Assembly: GCA_051710585.1 (NCBI GenBank) | Contig: JBPESP010000001.1 | Location: 558,001-622,000, forward strand | DNA: 64,000 nt | Source of the DNA: JBPESP01 sp051710585 | Lineage (GTDB): Bacteria > Pseudomonadota > Gammaproteobacteria > Enterobacterales > Enterobacteriaceae | Reading direction: 5' to 3' | Shown here: one piece after another, positions 52,451 through 62,384 of the stretch | Layout: every line of letters begins with the position of its first letter | How positions within the stretch are numbered: position 1 is the stretch's first letter | Position numbers and translations under genes: made by a program | Notes under the pieces: generated by a model | Seen by the model: the letters and a program-made list of their open reading frames with translations, nothing else | What the model was told of the DNA's origin: nothing | The model's database searches: none

Positions 52451-54049
52451 AGGGAGCTAAGAGATAATACTAAAACTACTTTCGAAAAAGATTCTCACTG
52501 AGCATGTAACCACTATACTAAATTGTTCACACTTTAATGCTACTGAACTTAGATTAATCCTTTATATGATAAAAAAAGTATAGTTGGAATCTGTCAATTT
52601 CAAGATAGCTAATTTTTTTAAAGAGATTTCAATGACTCAGTTTTCTCTTAACAGGTACGCTATGGCTACTTTCTGTAAAAAACGCGTAGAATTAGTTATC
52701 GGTAAAACTGAGTTATGCTCTCTGGTATTTCCGGTCCAGTAAAATAATTATGACAATAATGAAAGCGCTCGACAGACGCTACTTTACGATAATGACCTGT
52801 CTGCGCTATAATCATGGTATGAAATCGGGAGTAGTGCGGACATAATATGTGGGCGATCTGATTCATTGGATAACTTTAATGGTTTCAGAGCCGATCTATC
52901 CTATCTATACCAGATTTAGGCAATAGGGGCTGCTTAACTTAACGTTCTGGGTACATGGGTCGACGCCATTTAAGCGAGCGTAACAGCGGCATTGCATAGG
53001 AGGTATATGCTACTTCGCCATAGATGAAGGTTTGATGTTTATCAAATCGCTGCTGGGGTATCGCGACAAGGTATTTTGTTGTTGAAAGTGTATTCGAAAA
53101 AATAACGACATAGTAGACGGGTTATACTTGGGCTAGTTTAAGCCTCATTTAGACGTCATGTTTAGTGTAGTAAGTACGCTGGCATAGCGGAGTTGCTGAT
53201 AAGCAGGGTGCAGCATTGCTCTCGGTCGTCTCCACATATATAGCTTTATATAATTGTCATCAAGAAAATCCTTGATCTGCTATAAGAATAATCGTTTACA
53301 GTTTCAGTTCACGATTTCTCTATGTTGTGAGATGGACCTCAATCATATAAACGTACCGAACCAGTTTTTGAATCAGGCTATTTTCACCGCCGCAGTATAA
53401 AAAGAATCCATTTCATCAAAAATAGCTAAATCTTTCTGTTACTGGACAAAAGTTTAGCTCCATTGACCTTATTGATAAGGTTTAGTAAGCGATGCTTTTA
53501 ACATAGAGACATCGCCGCAGTGGGCTCTTGTGTTGAGATAGCTTTACCGCAAAGCCGTTGTCTAATATTCATCATCGAGTATTAGTTTAATACTGTATAT
53601 TTCCTCGAGCGCAAAGTGGTCTTTAAGGTAAATAGTTTTAGAAAAAAGCCTTGATCTGGGATTGCCATGTAGGGTAAATGTCAGTTAATTTTTTTTCTTT
53701 TTCTCGCTTAATTCGTTCTATTTTCTACTATAATATATAGTAAAGCTGTGGCTTGTTGTTGCAACCTTGCAAAATAGGGTTAGAAAATATGTACCTCATC
53801 GCAGATAAGTGTTTGTTTCTGAAACAATTGTTTTAGTTTTATCACAGCACTAATTACTCTCCGTTAAGCTGCCAGTCCATCTGAAACACACGCCCTTGTA
53901 ATGTGATCGCTTCTCTTACACACCTGCAGATGGTCTGGTCCACTGCTACCAGTGGCAACTAATCCTTTTAGTGTAACGTTAATGATTATGAGAGCTTTTC
54001 TTGATGGATAAGTTAAGAAAGAGAGTCGAATATGATTTATTCCCTGAGT
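52451..54049. other. 1.6 kb non-coding; mipA, yeaE, yeaD expected
   Basis: In E. coli yeaD, yeaE and mipA stand between gapA and yeaG. I could not identify any of them with confidence. The plus strand around 52620-53230 keeps some stop-poor pieces of moderate GC, suggesting a fossil gene that I cannot name. Confidence 0.4.
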
Positions 54050-54071
54050 AAAAAGGCGGCATCGCTGCCGC
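54050..54071 (-). terminator. gapA terminator
   Basis: GCGGCA/TGCCGC stem (54056-54061 with 54066-54071), 4-nt loop, followed on the minus strand by CTTTTTA. Begins 24 nt after the gapA stop. Confidence 0.9.
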
Positions 54072-54094
54072 TCTTCGTAATTCTGTTAGCGGGC

Positions 54095-55093
54095 TTACTT
54101 ATTGGCGATATAAGAGATCAGATCCAACACTTTGTTGGAATAGCCCGTTTCATTATCGTACCAGGCTACTAATTTTACAAATTTATCGTTTAAAGCAATG
54201 CTTGCTTTTGCATCGTATACTGAGGTTAGTTTTTCACCATTGAAATCAGTGGACACTACATCCTCATCGGTATAGCCTATCACTCCTTTCAGCTCGCCTT
54301 CGGCGGCTTTTTTGATAGTGGCACAGATTTCTTTATAGGAAGTCGGTTTTTCTAGATGTACAGTTAGGTCGACCACTGAAACGTTCGGCGTTGGTACGCG
54401 GAAGGACATGCCAGTTATTTTACCATTTAGCTCGGGGATCACTTTACCAACAGCTTTAGATGCACCGGTATAGGAGGGGATGATGTTCTGGGATGCGCCT
54501 CGGCCGCTGCGCCAGTCCTTATGAGATGGACTATCAATGGTTTTTTGCGTAACCGTGGTGGCGTGAACGGTAGTCATCAGAGCTTCAATAATACCAAAGT
54601 TATCATTGATAACTTTAGCTAGAGGCGCTAAGCAGTTAGTAGTACAGGAGGCATTGGAAACAATATCCTGGCCATTATAAGTTTTATGATTAACACCCAT
54701 AACAAACATCGGCGTGTTATCTTTCGAAGAGCCAGTTAGTACTACTTTCTTAGCGCCGCTGATGATGTGCTTCCGTGCTTTTTTGTCGGTTAAGAAGACG
54801 CCGGTGGCTTCAGCAACAACGTCTACGGCAACGTCATCCCACTTTATATTAGCCGGATCCTTCTCAGCAGTACAACGAATACTTTTATTATTGACCACTA
54901 GAAAACCATTCCCCACGGTGACAGTGCCATTGAAGCGACCGTGGGTCGAGTCATACTTCAGCATGTAGGCTATGTAATCAGTATCTAGTAGATCGTTGAT
55001 AGCAACAATTTCGATGTCCTTACGTTCTTGCGCAGCACGAAAAATAACACGGCCAATACGGCCAAAACCGTTAATACCTACTTTAATAGTCAT
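54095..55093 (-). CDS. gapA: Glyceraldehyde-3-phosphate dehydrogenase
   Basis: 332 residues, family length. Glycolytic oxidation and phosphorylation of glyceraldehyde-3-phosphate with NAD+. NAD-binding VGINGFGRIGRVIFRA at the N-terminus, catalytic Cys150 in SNASCTTNCLAPL, catalytic His in TTVHATTVTQK, and WYDNETGYSNKVLDL at the end. The frame extends three codons further up to a GTG at 55102, but ATG at 55093 matches the family N-terminus and has GGTGA as RBS, the same arrangement as in E. coli. Own promoter and terminator. msrB, divergent from gapA in E. coli, is not seen. Confidence 0.98.
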   Translation of the reverse strand: MTIKVGINGFGRIGRVIFRAAQERKDIEIVAINDLLDTDYIAYMLKYDSTHGRFNGTVTVGNGFLVVNNKSIRCTAEKDPANIKWDDVAVDVVAEATGVFLTDKKARKHIISGAKKVVLTGSSKDNTPMFVMGVNHKTYNGQDIVSNASCTTNCLAPLAKVINDNFGIIEALMTTVHATTVTQKTIDSPSHKDWRSGRGASQNIIPSYTGASKAVGKVIPELNGKITGMSFRVPTPNVSVVDLTVHLEKPTSYKEICATIKKAAEGELKGVIGYTDEDVVSTDFNGEKLTSVYDAKASIALNDKFVKLVAWYDNETGYSNKVLDLISYIANK

Positions 55094-55136
55094 ATGTTTC
55101 ACCAGCTATTTAATAATGAATAAAAGGTTAATTGTA

Positions 55137-55164
55137 AATTTACAAAAACTTTGCGTGGCGTCAA
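55137..55164 (-). promoter_or_regulatory. gapA promoter
   Basis: On the minus strand TTGACG (55164-55159) and TAAATT (55142-55137) are spaced by 16 nt, with a TG just before the -10 box. The following leader (AACCTTTTATTCATTATTAAATAGCTGGTG, read in parts) is very like that of E. coli gapA. Confidence 0.65.
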
Positions 55165-56318
55165 GCAAAATTGTTTTAGTAGTTGCGGCAAATTAATCTG
55201 TATTCCCAACAGAGTGAATGAGATGTATGCAATTGACGTTAACATAGCGGTCATCTAATGATGGATGGGCATGGTCTAATATAAACGGGCGATATTTTGC
55301 ATGTTTGATTGATATTCTCTCTGAGACAATAATCCCTTTTATTTGGAGAGATATATCTTTATGTTACTTAGTAAAGGGACAGCGAATAGTCCTACCCTAC
55401 AGTGATAAGATTTTGAAAAATAATAAAACTAAATATTTTTATTACTTGAGATATTAAGTATCTCTTTTTTCCTGAAAGAATGATGATTTTGGCTGTGACT
55501 AATCAGATTTTTATGATACGGTAGGAAAACTGCTAAATACTTATGAAGATAACACAACATGGAGCAGGTGAAAATCCTCTACGGTGTTTTTTTTATCTAC
55601 CTGTCTGTGTGTATGTATTTTAGAGGCTACAGGCAATCGGGGGTTTGCTTTTCTGTCAATACTATCTCACTGTATTTTCAGAATAAGGAAAACACTGAAG
55701 AAAAAATTGCTAGTTAAATTTTAAAATTTATCAATTTAAGCAATTATTCAACAGTAAGGAGCATAATAATAGATGTTAGTGTACTACTGGTGATAGTAAC
55801 ACTGGAGATTTCAAAGCGGTCATTAATCTCTGTGAAATGGGGTAAATGGCCTGATGGAGTAGCATTAATGTTCGGAACAGTAATAGCAACCTTTTATAGT
55901 CGCTGCTGACTATATAGTCAGCTGTTAGGCCTTACAGGTCATGTTTCTAGGGATATAGCTTATTAATACAGAAGTACTGTAAATGTATTTAGTTTCAGTA
56001 ATTCGACGTAGTAAAACGTTATCGCTATTAGCAATTTTCGGAGTTCTTTTGTGGTTATAGGTTGAACTCATGGAGAGTTACTACCGATCACTACTTCGGC
56101 GGTGTAATTATCGATTTAGCGCCGTTCTTTTTTTTAAAAAGTCGTTAGTCTTTTTTTTTGCGATTTATTCCGGGCAGAAAATCCGCTACAGCTGATATTC
56201 TGTACGTAGTAAGTTAGCTAGCAGATTTTCGTCAGACCGTCCAGCATACCGAAAGTATTGAATTTTTCTCTAGGTAGATGGTAGGGGTATCAAGACGGGT
56301 TGTAGGTAATAGTATGCC
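55165..56318. other. Non-coding between gapA and sppA
   Basis: AT-rich, no open frame of note. msrB (upstream of gapA) and ansA (downstream of sppA in E. coli) were looked for and not recognised. Confidence 0.4.
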
Positions 56319-58172
56319 TTAGTGTAAGATTTGTTCGCCGGAAAAGCAAAAGGCGTAATGATTTTGCGGATCGTTCCAGTTAAAATTCAGGCCTGCATTC
56401 ATTTTCACCCTCTCCACTATTTGGGATACCGGCGCTGGTAGCCATGATTGGATAACCTGAAACAGTAAGGCATGTAACACTGAGCCGTTAGTCTGTGTGA
56501 ACAGTAGACCCCAGAGGGCCGGGTTATTTAGATACCAGTTTAAATGGTATTGCTTCAATTGAGCTAGTTCAGCAGCTTTACTGACAGCATCGTCAAAATC
56601 ACCTACCTGATCGATCAGTCCATTTTGTACTGCATCGCTGCCAATCCAGATATGGCCCTGAGCAATTTTATCTATCTCTTCTGGGGTCTTATGGCGAGAT
56701 TTTGCGACCATTGTGATAAAGTTTCTATAACCGTTTTCTACGCTAAGTTGCATCATTTGTAAGAATTCTTCTGGTAGCGTTTTGGTCAGAGATACATCTG
56801 CTAGCGGCGAGGTAGCGACACCATCGGTGTGTACTCCGATTGCGTCAAGGGAATTTTCTACGGTATTAACTATTCCAAAGATGCCTATCGATCCAGTCAA
56901 GGTACTGGCGCTGGCAATGATATAATTAGCGGGAGTGGATACCAAATAACCGCCTGACGCCGCTATGCCGCCCATAGAAATTACCACCGGTTTCCCTGCA
57001 GCGCGCGCGTTGGCCAGCTCGGAACGAATGACCTCTGAGGCAGTAATGCTGCCGCCAGGGCTATTCACCCGTAAGACAATGGCTTTGATGTCGGGATTCA
57101 TGTATGCATCGCGAATCTGGTTAGCGGTGGTGTCGCTTCCGACTGATCCCGGCATTTCCGTACCGTTGATGATGGCGCCATTAATGAAAATAACGGCGAT
57201 CTGATTGCCTTGTTGTGCTGGCGTCACTCGCTGATAATCATAAATACTAATACCATCATACGCCTTGCCACGTTGATTACAACCAAATGCTTTCCTTAGG
57301 ATCGCGTCAATCTCCGGGCGAGATTCGATCTCATCTACCCATTTATTATTAAGCGCAAATTGGGCATTATTGCCCTCGACAGCACGTAGACCATCTAGCA
57401 TTGCCTTAGCGCCAGGAAACAATTGTGCTGGCGTGACTTGCCGATTAATCGCCACTGTTGTCAAATAACCCTGCCATAGTCGATCTATCCAGCGACTATC
57501 GGCTTCGCGAGCGGCATCGGACATATTATCACGTAAGAAAGGTTCAACTGCAGCTTTGTAGGTTCCGACACGAAAGATATGACTATTAATTTTTAGCTTA
57601 TCGAGTAAGGTTTTATAGTAAAGTTTATTTGTTGCTATACCATGTAAATCCACTACCCCCTGGGGGGTGAGATAGATTTTATTAGCATAGCTTGCAAGAT
57701 AATATTGCATTTGGCTATAGCTATCCCCGACGGCGTAGATAGGTTTACCGCTGTCGCGAAATTCGCGCAGCACCTTACCAATGTATTCTAGCGAAGCCTG
57801 GTCCGCACCAGCAAAATCCTTCAATGACAAGACCAGTCCAGTGATATTAGGGTCTTTTTTCGCTTGGCGTAGCGTATTGACTATGTCAAACAGCGAATTT
57901 TCCTGCAAGTGGTTTGTAGAAGCGCCCAGAAATTCGCGGCTAAGCTGACGGAATTTATTGTTCATGGCCGGTTTGTCCACCACTGTACCAATTAGATTCA
58001 TTACCAGCGCGCCTTTTGTCAGCGTCGGTGAGGTGTGACGTATTTGTAAATAAATCCCGATGAAGATAATAAGAATCACCAAAAATACGTTAAGGATAAG
58101 GTCACGAATGAAATTCAGTAAACGCCAGAACCATCTAAACGGTCTGAAAATAATTTCCCAAAATGTATACAC
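56319..58172 (-). CDS. sppA: Signal peptide peptidase A (protease IV)
   Basis: 617 residues (E. coli 618). Inner-membrane S49 serine protease that cleaves leftover signal peptides. One N-terminal membrane segment (about residues 22-43), then tandem S49 domains. The Lys-Ser dyad is intact: Lys206 in RVGTYKAAVEPF and Ser406 in GGIAASGGYLVS, with GSIGIFG and VNSPGGSITASEVIR also conserved. Start is GTG with GGAG seven bases upstream. Divergent ydjA is reduced to a stub. Sister protease SohB is dead in this window, so SppA may carry this role alone. Confidence 0.97.
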   Translation of the reverse strand: MYTFWEIIFRPFRWFWRLLNFIRDLILNVFLVILIIFIGIYLQIRHTSPTLTKGALVMNLIGTVVDKPAMNNKFRQLSREFLGASTNHLQENSLFDIVNTLRQAKKDPNITGLVLSLKDFAGADQASLEYIGKVLREFRDSGKPIYAVGDSYSQMQYYLASYANKIYLTPQGVVDLHGIATNKLYYKTLLDKLKINSHIFRVGTYKAAVEPFLRDNMSDAAREADSRWIDRLWQGYLTTVAINRQVTPAQLFPGAKAMLDGLRAVEGNNAQFALNNKWVDEIESRPEIDAILRKAFGCNQRGKAYDGISIYDYQRVTPAQQGNQIAVIFINGAIINGTEMPGSVGSDTTANQIRDAYMNPDIKAIVLRVNSPGGSITASEVIRSELANARAAGKPVVISMGGIAASGGYLVSTPANYIIASASTLTGSIGIFGIVNTVENSLDAIGVHTDGVATSPLADVSLTKTLPEEFLQMMQLSVENGYRNFITMVAKSRHKTPEEIDKIAQGHIWIGSDAVQNGLIDQVGDFDDAVSKAAELAQLKQYHLNWYLNNPALWGLLFTQTNGSVLHALLFQVIQSWLPAPVSQIVERVKMNAGLNFNWNDPQNHYAFCFSGEQILH

Positions 58173-58409
58173 TGGATCTCCAATAAAACAGCGAAGTTTA
58201 AAATCATAATATAAAATGTGTTCAGCTACATTCTAAAATAACGCCTTAGATAAAGCATATAACATATAAGCATACCCTAGCCAGGGGCAGAAAATGCCTA
58301 TAATCGCTCATGGGGCCCGCCCTAATCAATAGTAATCAATAGCAGTTTTACCATGCCAGGGCGCTTATAATAACATTAGCGTTATACTTTAAAATTTTGG
58401 AGTACACTG
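58173..58409. other. Divergent sppA/ydjA promoter region
   Basis: Non-coding; must contain the sppA promoter. No element chosen with confidence. A GGGGCCCGCCC-type GC patch lies near 58312-58322. Confidence 0.35.
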
Positions 58410-58481
58410 ATGGATTTATTGGAACTGTTACTGAATCACCGCTTGTCTTCCTTTTCAACTAAACCTATACTGGGCCAGTAG
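58410..58481 (+). pseudogene. ydjA: ydjA stub (nitroreductase family)
   Basis: ATG at 58410 with RBS TTGGAG, then MDLLELLLNHRLSSF and TKPILGQ-stop. It matches the start of E. coli YdjA (MDALELLINRRSASRLAEP). Only about 24 codons remain before a stop; the rest of the roughly 183-codon gene has been deleted, since xthA begins nearby. Divergent from sppA, as in E. coli. The translation start signals are still intact, so a short peptide could be made, but there is no sign of function. Confidence 0.82.
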
Positions 58482-58544
58482 TGGGAGGGTATAGGCACGT
58501 ATAAAATATCTCTACTACAACATTGAGTGTTTTTTCTACTGTAC

Positions 58545-59351
58545 CTACAAAGTAAAATCCGCCCACACTGGCGCATGGTCTGACGGTTTATCCATTGCGC
58601 GGATGGTATAATCAATGCCAGTCTCTTGGATAACTGCTGCTAGCGGCTTTGAGGCCAACAACAAATCTATGCGTAGACCACGATTCTCATCGAAGCCCCG
58701 TGAGCGATAATCAAACCAGGAATATCGATTATTGTCAGTTGGGTTAGTTTGGCGATAAGTGTCCACTAGTCCCCATGATAAAAGCCGCTCCATCCATCCC
58801 CGTTCCTCCGGTAAGAATGCGCACTTTCCGCTGCGCAGCCAACGTTTACGACTCTCTTCGCCGATACCAATGTCTAGATCGGTAGGACTGATATTCATAT
58901 CCCCCATAATTAGTAGCAAGGACTTGCCGTGATGGCTTTTCTCCACGTAGTCTTGTAAATCGCGGTAAAAACGCGATTTAATCTGAAATTTTACCAAATT
59001 ATTACGGTTTTCCCCTTGAGGAAAGTAACCATTGACTACCGTTAACACTCCTTTTGGAGTAAGAAAATCCGCCATGATAATTCGGCGTTCTGCTTCTGCA
59101 CTGTCAGTACTGAAACCGCGACGTATAGCCAGAGGTTTTTCGCGGCTGAGCAGAGCAACGCCGTAGTGTCCTTTCTGGCCGTGGTAATAAACATGGTAAC
59201 CGTGGCGCGATACCTCTTTGAGAGGAAACATGTCGTCGCTAACTTTTGTTTCTTGCAGACCAATAAAGTCCGGTTGTAGCATGGTAGTAATGGCTACAAG
59301 CTGATGTGAATGTGCGCGTAGCCCATTGATGTTAAAGGAAACAAACCTCAT
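58545..59351 (-). CDS. xthA: Exonuclease III
   Basis: 268 residues, identical in length to E. coli XthA. AP endonuclease and 3'-5' exonuclease/3'-phosphatase of base excision repair. Active-site residues present: Glu34 (GLQETKVSD), Asp151 and Asn153 (MGDMNISPTDLDIG), the YSWFDYRSRGFDENRG DNA-contacting stretch, and His259 in SDHAPVWADF at the C-terminus. ATG at 59351. In E. coli xthA is elsewhere, so this linkage to sppA/ydjA is a lineage trait or follows a deletion. It stands as one of the few repair genes kept in the window. Confidence 0.97.
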   Translation of the reverse strand: MRFVSFNINGLRAHSHQLVAITTMLQPDFIGLQETKVSDDMFPLKEVSRHGYHVYYHGQKGHYGVALLSREKPLAIRRGFSTDSAEAERRIIMADFLTPKGVLTVVNGYFPQGENRNNLVKFQIKSRFYRDLQDYVEKSHHGKSLLLIMGDMNISPTDLDIGIGEESRKRWLRSGKCAFLPEERGWMERLLSWGLVDTYRQTNPTDNNRYSWFDYRSRGFDENRGLRIDLLLASKPLAAVIQETGIDYTIRAMDKPSDHAPVWADFTL

Positions 59352-59497
59352 TGTTTATCTCTAGCTGAGACTATTTTGGCTGATGTTAACAGAACCTGCT
59401 AGATATGGAAATGCGCGTCAGTAGGCATACTGGATGGTAAAGGTTAAAAAAGTTTACCATTAGGCGGTGTCATGAGTAGGGAAGGATGATTCGGCGT

Positions 59498-59532
59498 GAT
59501 ACGTCTCATCCTATGAGAAGATGAGACGTATC
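59498..59532. repeat. 13-bp perfect inverted repeat upstream of xthA
   Basis: GATACGTCTCATC (59498-59510) and its exact complement (59520-59532), 9-nt loop, 147 nt upstream of xthA and downstream (minus strand) of the tRNA-Tyr remnant. No T tract; possibly the transcript end of the old tRNA operon. Confidence 0.5.
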
Positions 59533-59654
59533 GTTATCTCGCGCTGCTCGACGTGAATCTGGCTTGAGGGGGGGGGTTCTAACTTTTTTTTCCGAAAAGT
59601 TCAGGGAGACTAGGGGGGGGTACAGCATATAAACAGGAAATTTATTCAGATATT

Positions 59655-59740
59655 GTTAATGGAAGGATTCGAAACTTAAAAGTCTGTGGCGGTAGATTTA
59701 TAATCTACTTGCTTTTAGCTGGTTTAGAGTTTCACTTAAC
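59655..59740 (-). pseudogene. tRNA-Tyr pseudogene
   Basis: Minus strand keeps the 3' half of a class II tRNA very like E. coli tRNA-Tyr: anticodon arm GTAGATTATAAATCTAC (59708-59692), extra arm GCCACAGACTTTTAAG, and T arm GTTTCGAATCCTTCC (59675-59661). The anticodon GTA reads ATA here, the T stem has a G-to-T change, the acceptor 3' strand and CCA are missing, and the D arm is degraded. E. coli also has tRNA-Tyr genes (tyrTV) not far from hns. A working copy must exist elsewhere. Confidence 0.78.
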
Positions 59741-61922
59741 CGAAAAGATGTGGTAATGCGTTCAGCGTGGTGTACTCTAATTAATATAGAGTGATACTTT
59801 AAAGTGCGAACCCTGGTTCTTTTACTGTTTTCTCACCTATCTATAAAATTCGCGCGGGTAGGGGGGTAGTATGGGAATTAGAAAATCAAGATTTAGTTGT
59901 TGTAAATAAACATTCTCTGGATAAAGCACGTGATATAATGTTGCTTAATACATTAACTAGGTTTTAGCAGACCGACAGGGTATCGCTAGTCTATTTAGTT
60001 AGCAGCGAACGGTTTACGCGAGTGATTTACTTTGGCGTATAAGCCGAAGTACGTTATTTTCTTTTAGAATCTACTGACTTATGTTGATGCTAACCTGATC
60101 GGTTATTTAGTTATATTAAATATTCTTAAGGAATACCGATACAATCAAGTGTAGTGTCTGCTGTATGTTTCCTCTTCGATCTATAGGTTTAACTCTATAG
60201 GTTTAACTGCGAGTTACTTTTCTCAATGGAGATACTGTTGATTATCTAATTGCATTATATGCAGTCACCAAAAAAAACTAACGAGCTGATAGCGCATACT
60301 TATGCATACCTGTACTTGTACTAGTTTCCTAAGACCGACTTGTGCTTTTTACCCTCTACGGATTGTGTGGCGTTCGAATATGGCCTTATTTAAATTTACA
60401 CAGGTGGTATTAACTAAATAGTAAGAGTATTGATATATAATGACATTTGAATGGTGATCTATTTCAAGTATATAAAAGAGATATATGAAATAGATTATAC
60501 AGTTGCAGGACGTTATTTTATTAGCTAGATACAGGCTGGTCATTATTAGAAATCTATTCACTAGCGGCGAGCTTTGTGCTTTATAGGGTCTAAAATCGGT
60601 AACGATTAGCCGGTAAACCTGATGGACTCCTATCGAGGCGATAGAAGGCGTGCTTAGCGTTAAAGCTTAAAAAATTTTTTTGAAGTGCTATCAGGATTAT
60701 TACAAGCATTATAATGTATTACCTACTCTTAGCAGAGTAGGAGAGTACCTTGTTAGTTGCTTTTTTTGCTAGGATAAAGGGGCAAGGATCGTATAGGAAA
60801 GAGACCTTGGGATCCTCTGTCGCCCTTTCATGGAAGGTTTTTTATGCAAAAAAAAGGCTGTCAAATGGCTTTATGTAAAGTGCTTCGGTTCTCGTATTGT
60901 GTGTATCCGCTGAAAGTTCTTTAAGTATCATCGTTGCCATAGCAACGCGATGTATGAGGTTGGTCGATACAAAAAAAAATGGTTTCAGTATCCTTTATTA
61001 TATATGAAACAGGAAACGTTATACGGTACTAGGGAACACACGATAGTGCAGCGGTAACAATTGAATATAAGTTCTCCATGGTTGTGTTATACTTATTTTG
61101 TGGACATTCTGCTCTGTCGTTTCATATTCCGACGAGAATAAAACGGAATGAAAATACAAGAACATATGTTTGATTCTATAGCGGAAAATGGTGTTTTTTT
61201 CATTATGCTTTAGTAGTTATAAAAATACCGAGATGACAGGCAAAGAGAGAAATATACCTCACATACAAACATCTATTTTAGATAATACATGGGTTAGTAG
61301 AATGCAAAGGATGGGAAAGATTCACTCGCATAATATATATGCAGGTTAATAGTTTTTTCACTGGATGAAAATTATTAATAATGTATTATAACGCAAATTT
61401 CGTAGTAGTATACCTATTATGTCTTGAAATTTGTTATCTTTTGTATTACTTTTTAAATCCTATTTTAGGAAAAAAGGATAGGTATTTCATCAACAATAAA
61501 AAACATTTTAGGCTAAAAATCTATTCTAGCATTTAAATATAATTTAATCAAACCAGATTTCAAGTAATAACTTTTAACTCATTGATAAATCATCGGATGG
61601 AAATACATAATTTTTTTTACAAAAAAATAGCGCTAAAATTTCTCGTAACTATTTAAATATGCAGAGTATGTCACATTATTACGGCGTAATGGCGCTGCTG
61701 GTGTGAAATGATGGGGCTGCTGCTACCCCACACGCTAACTGCCATTTTACAGTTAATTATTTTTTTTGTTTATAGTTACTCAAAACAAGGGTTTCTATTT
61801 ATTAAATGGTATTTCAGCGCAGATGCTGGCGAACAGACTTTTGCTTAGGAAGTGCCTTCGTAACAGGAAGGGGAATCTAGCAATAGGTAAGGCATTTCCC
61901 ACTGTAAAAAGCGTCGATAGGT
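59741..61922. other. 2.2 kb non-coding; galU/rssB region, nothing recognised
   Basis: galU and rssB precede hns in E. coli; I could not find either. A CCTACTC/GAGTAGG stem lies at 60722-60741, a CGTTGC/GCAACG stem near 60933-60948, and very AT-rich DNA at 61380-61640. Confidence 0.4.
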
Positions 61923-61959
61923 AGCACATAAACCCGCCTGTAGAGCGGGTTTATGTGCT
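61923..61959 (-). terminator. hns 3' hairpin
   Basis: AGCACATAAACCCGC/GCGGGTTTATGTGCT perfect 15-bp stem (61923-61937 with 61945-61959), 7-nt loop, 17 nt past the hns stop. On the minus strand a T run comes only about 12 nt later (CGCTTTTTAC), but the strong stem and place make it the likely transcript end. Confidence 0.8.
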
Positions 61960-61976
61960 TTAGATCAAATAGGCGA

Positions 61977-62384
61977 TTACAGCAGGAAATTTTCCAATGT
62001 TTTTCCTTCTTCATCAATTGCTTTTTTGATTACTGCAGGCGTACGGCCTTGACCAGTCCAAGTTTTAAGCTCACCGTTCTCGTCGGTGTATTGATATTTA
62101 GCCGGACGAACAGCACGCTTAGTTTTACCAGTAGATTTAGAGAAACTTATCGACTGCAGTAATTCGTTTGGGTCAATGCCATCAGCAATCAACATTTCAC
62201 GATATTCCTGTAATTTACGAGTACGCTTTTCAATTTCAGCCTGAGCTTGACTATCTTCCTCACGGCGTTCATTGACAACGACTTCTAGTTTTTCCAGCAT
62301 TTCTTCAAGAGTTTCTAAAGTGCATTCCCTGGCCTGCGCGCGCAAAGTACGGATGTTGTTAAGAATTTTTAGTGCTTCGCTCAT
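61977..62384 (-). CDS. hns: H-NS nucleoid protein
   Basis: 135 residues (E. coli 137). Silences AT-rich DNA and shapes the nucleoid. N-terminal coiled-coil oligomerisation region SEALKILNNIRTLRAQARE to about residue 64, a second dimer helix to about 83, linker, and the C-terminal DNA-binding domain with TWTGQGRTPAVIKKA, the QGR hook intact. ATG start with GAGATTA upstream as in E. coli. Keeping a silencer of AT-rich DNA while most of the surrounding chromosome has turned AT-rich and non-coding is notable. Confidence 0.98.
   Translation of the reverse strand: MSEALKILNNIRTLRAQARECTLETLEEMLEKLEVVVNERREEDSQAQAEIEKRTRKLQEYREMLIADGIDPNELLQSISFSKSTGKTKRAVRPAKYQYTDENGELKTWTGQGRTPAVIKKAIDEEGKTLENFLL

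Noticed and set aside
52620..53230. Stop-poor plus-strand stretch between yeaG and gapA
   Set aside because: Compared by eye with mipA, yeaE and yeaD without a convincing alignment, so left unnamed.
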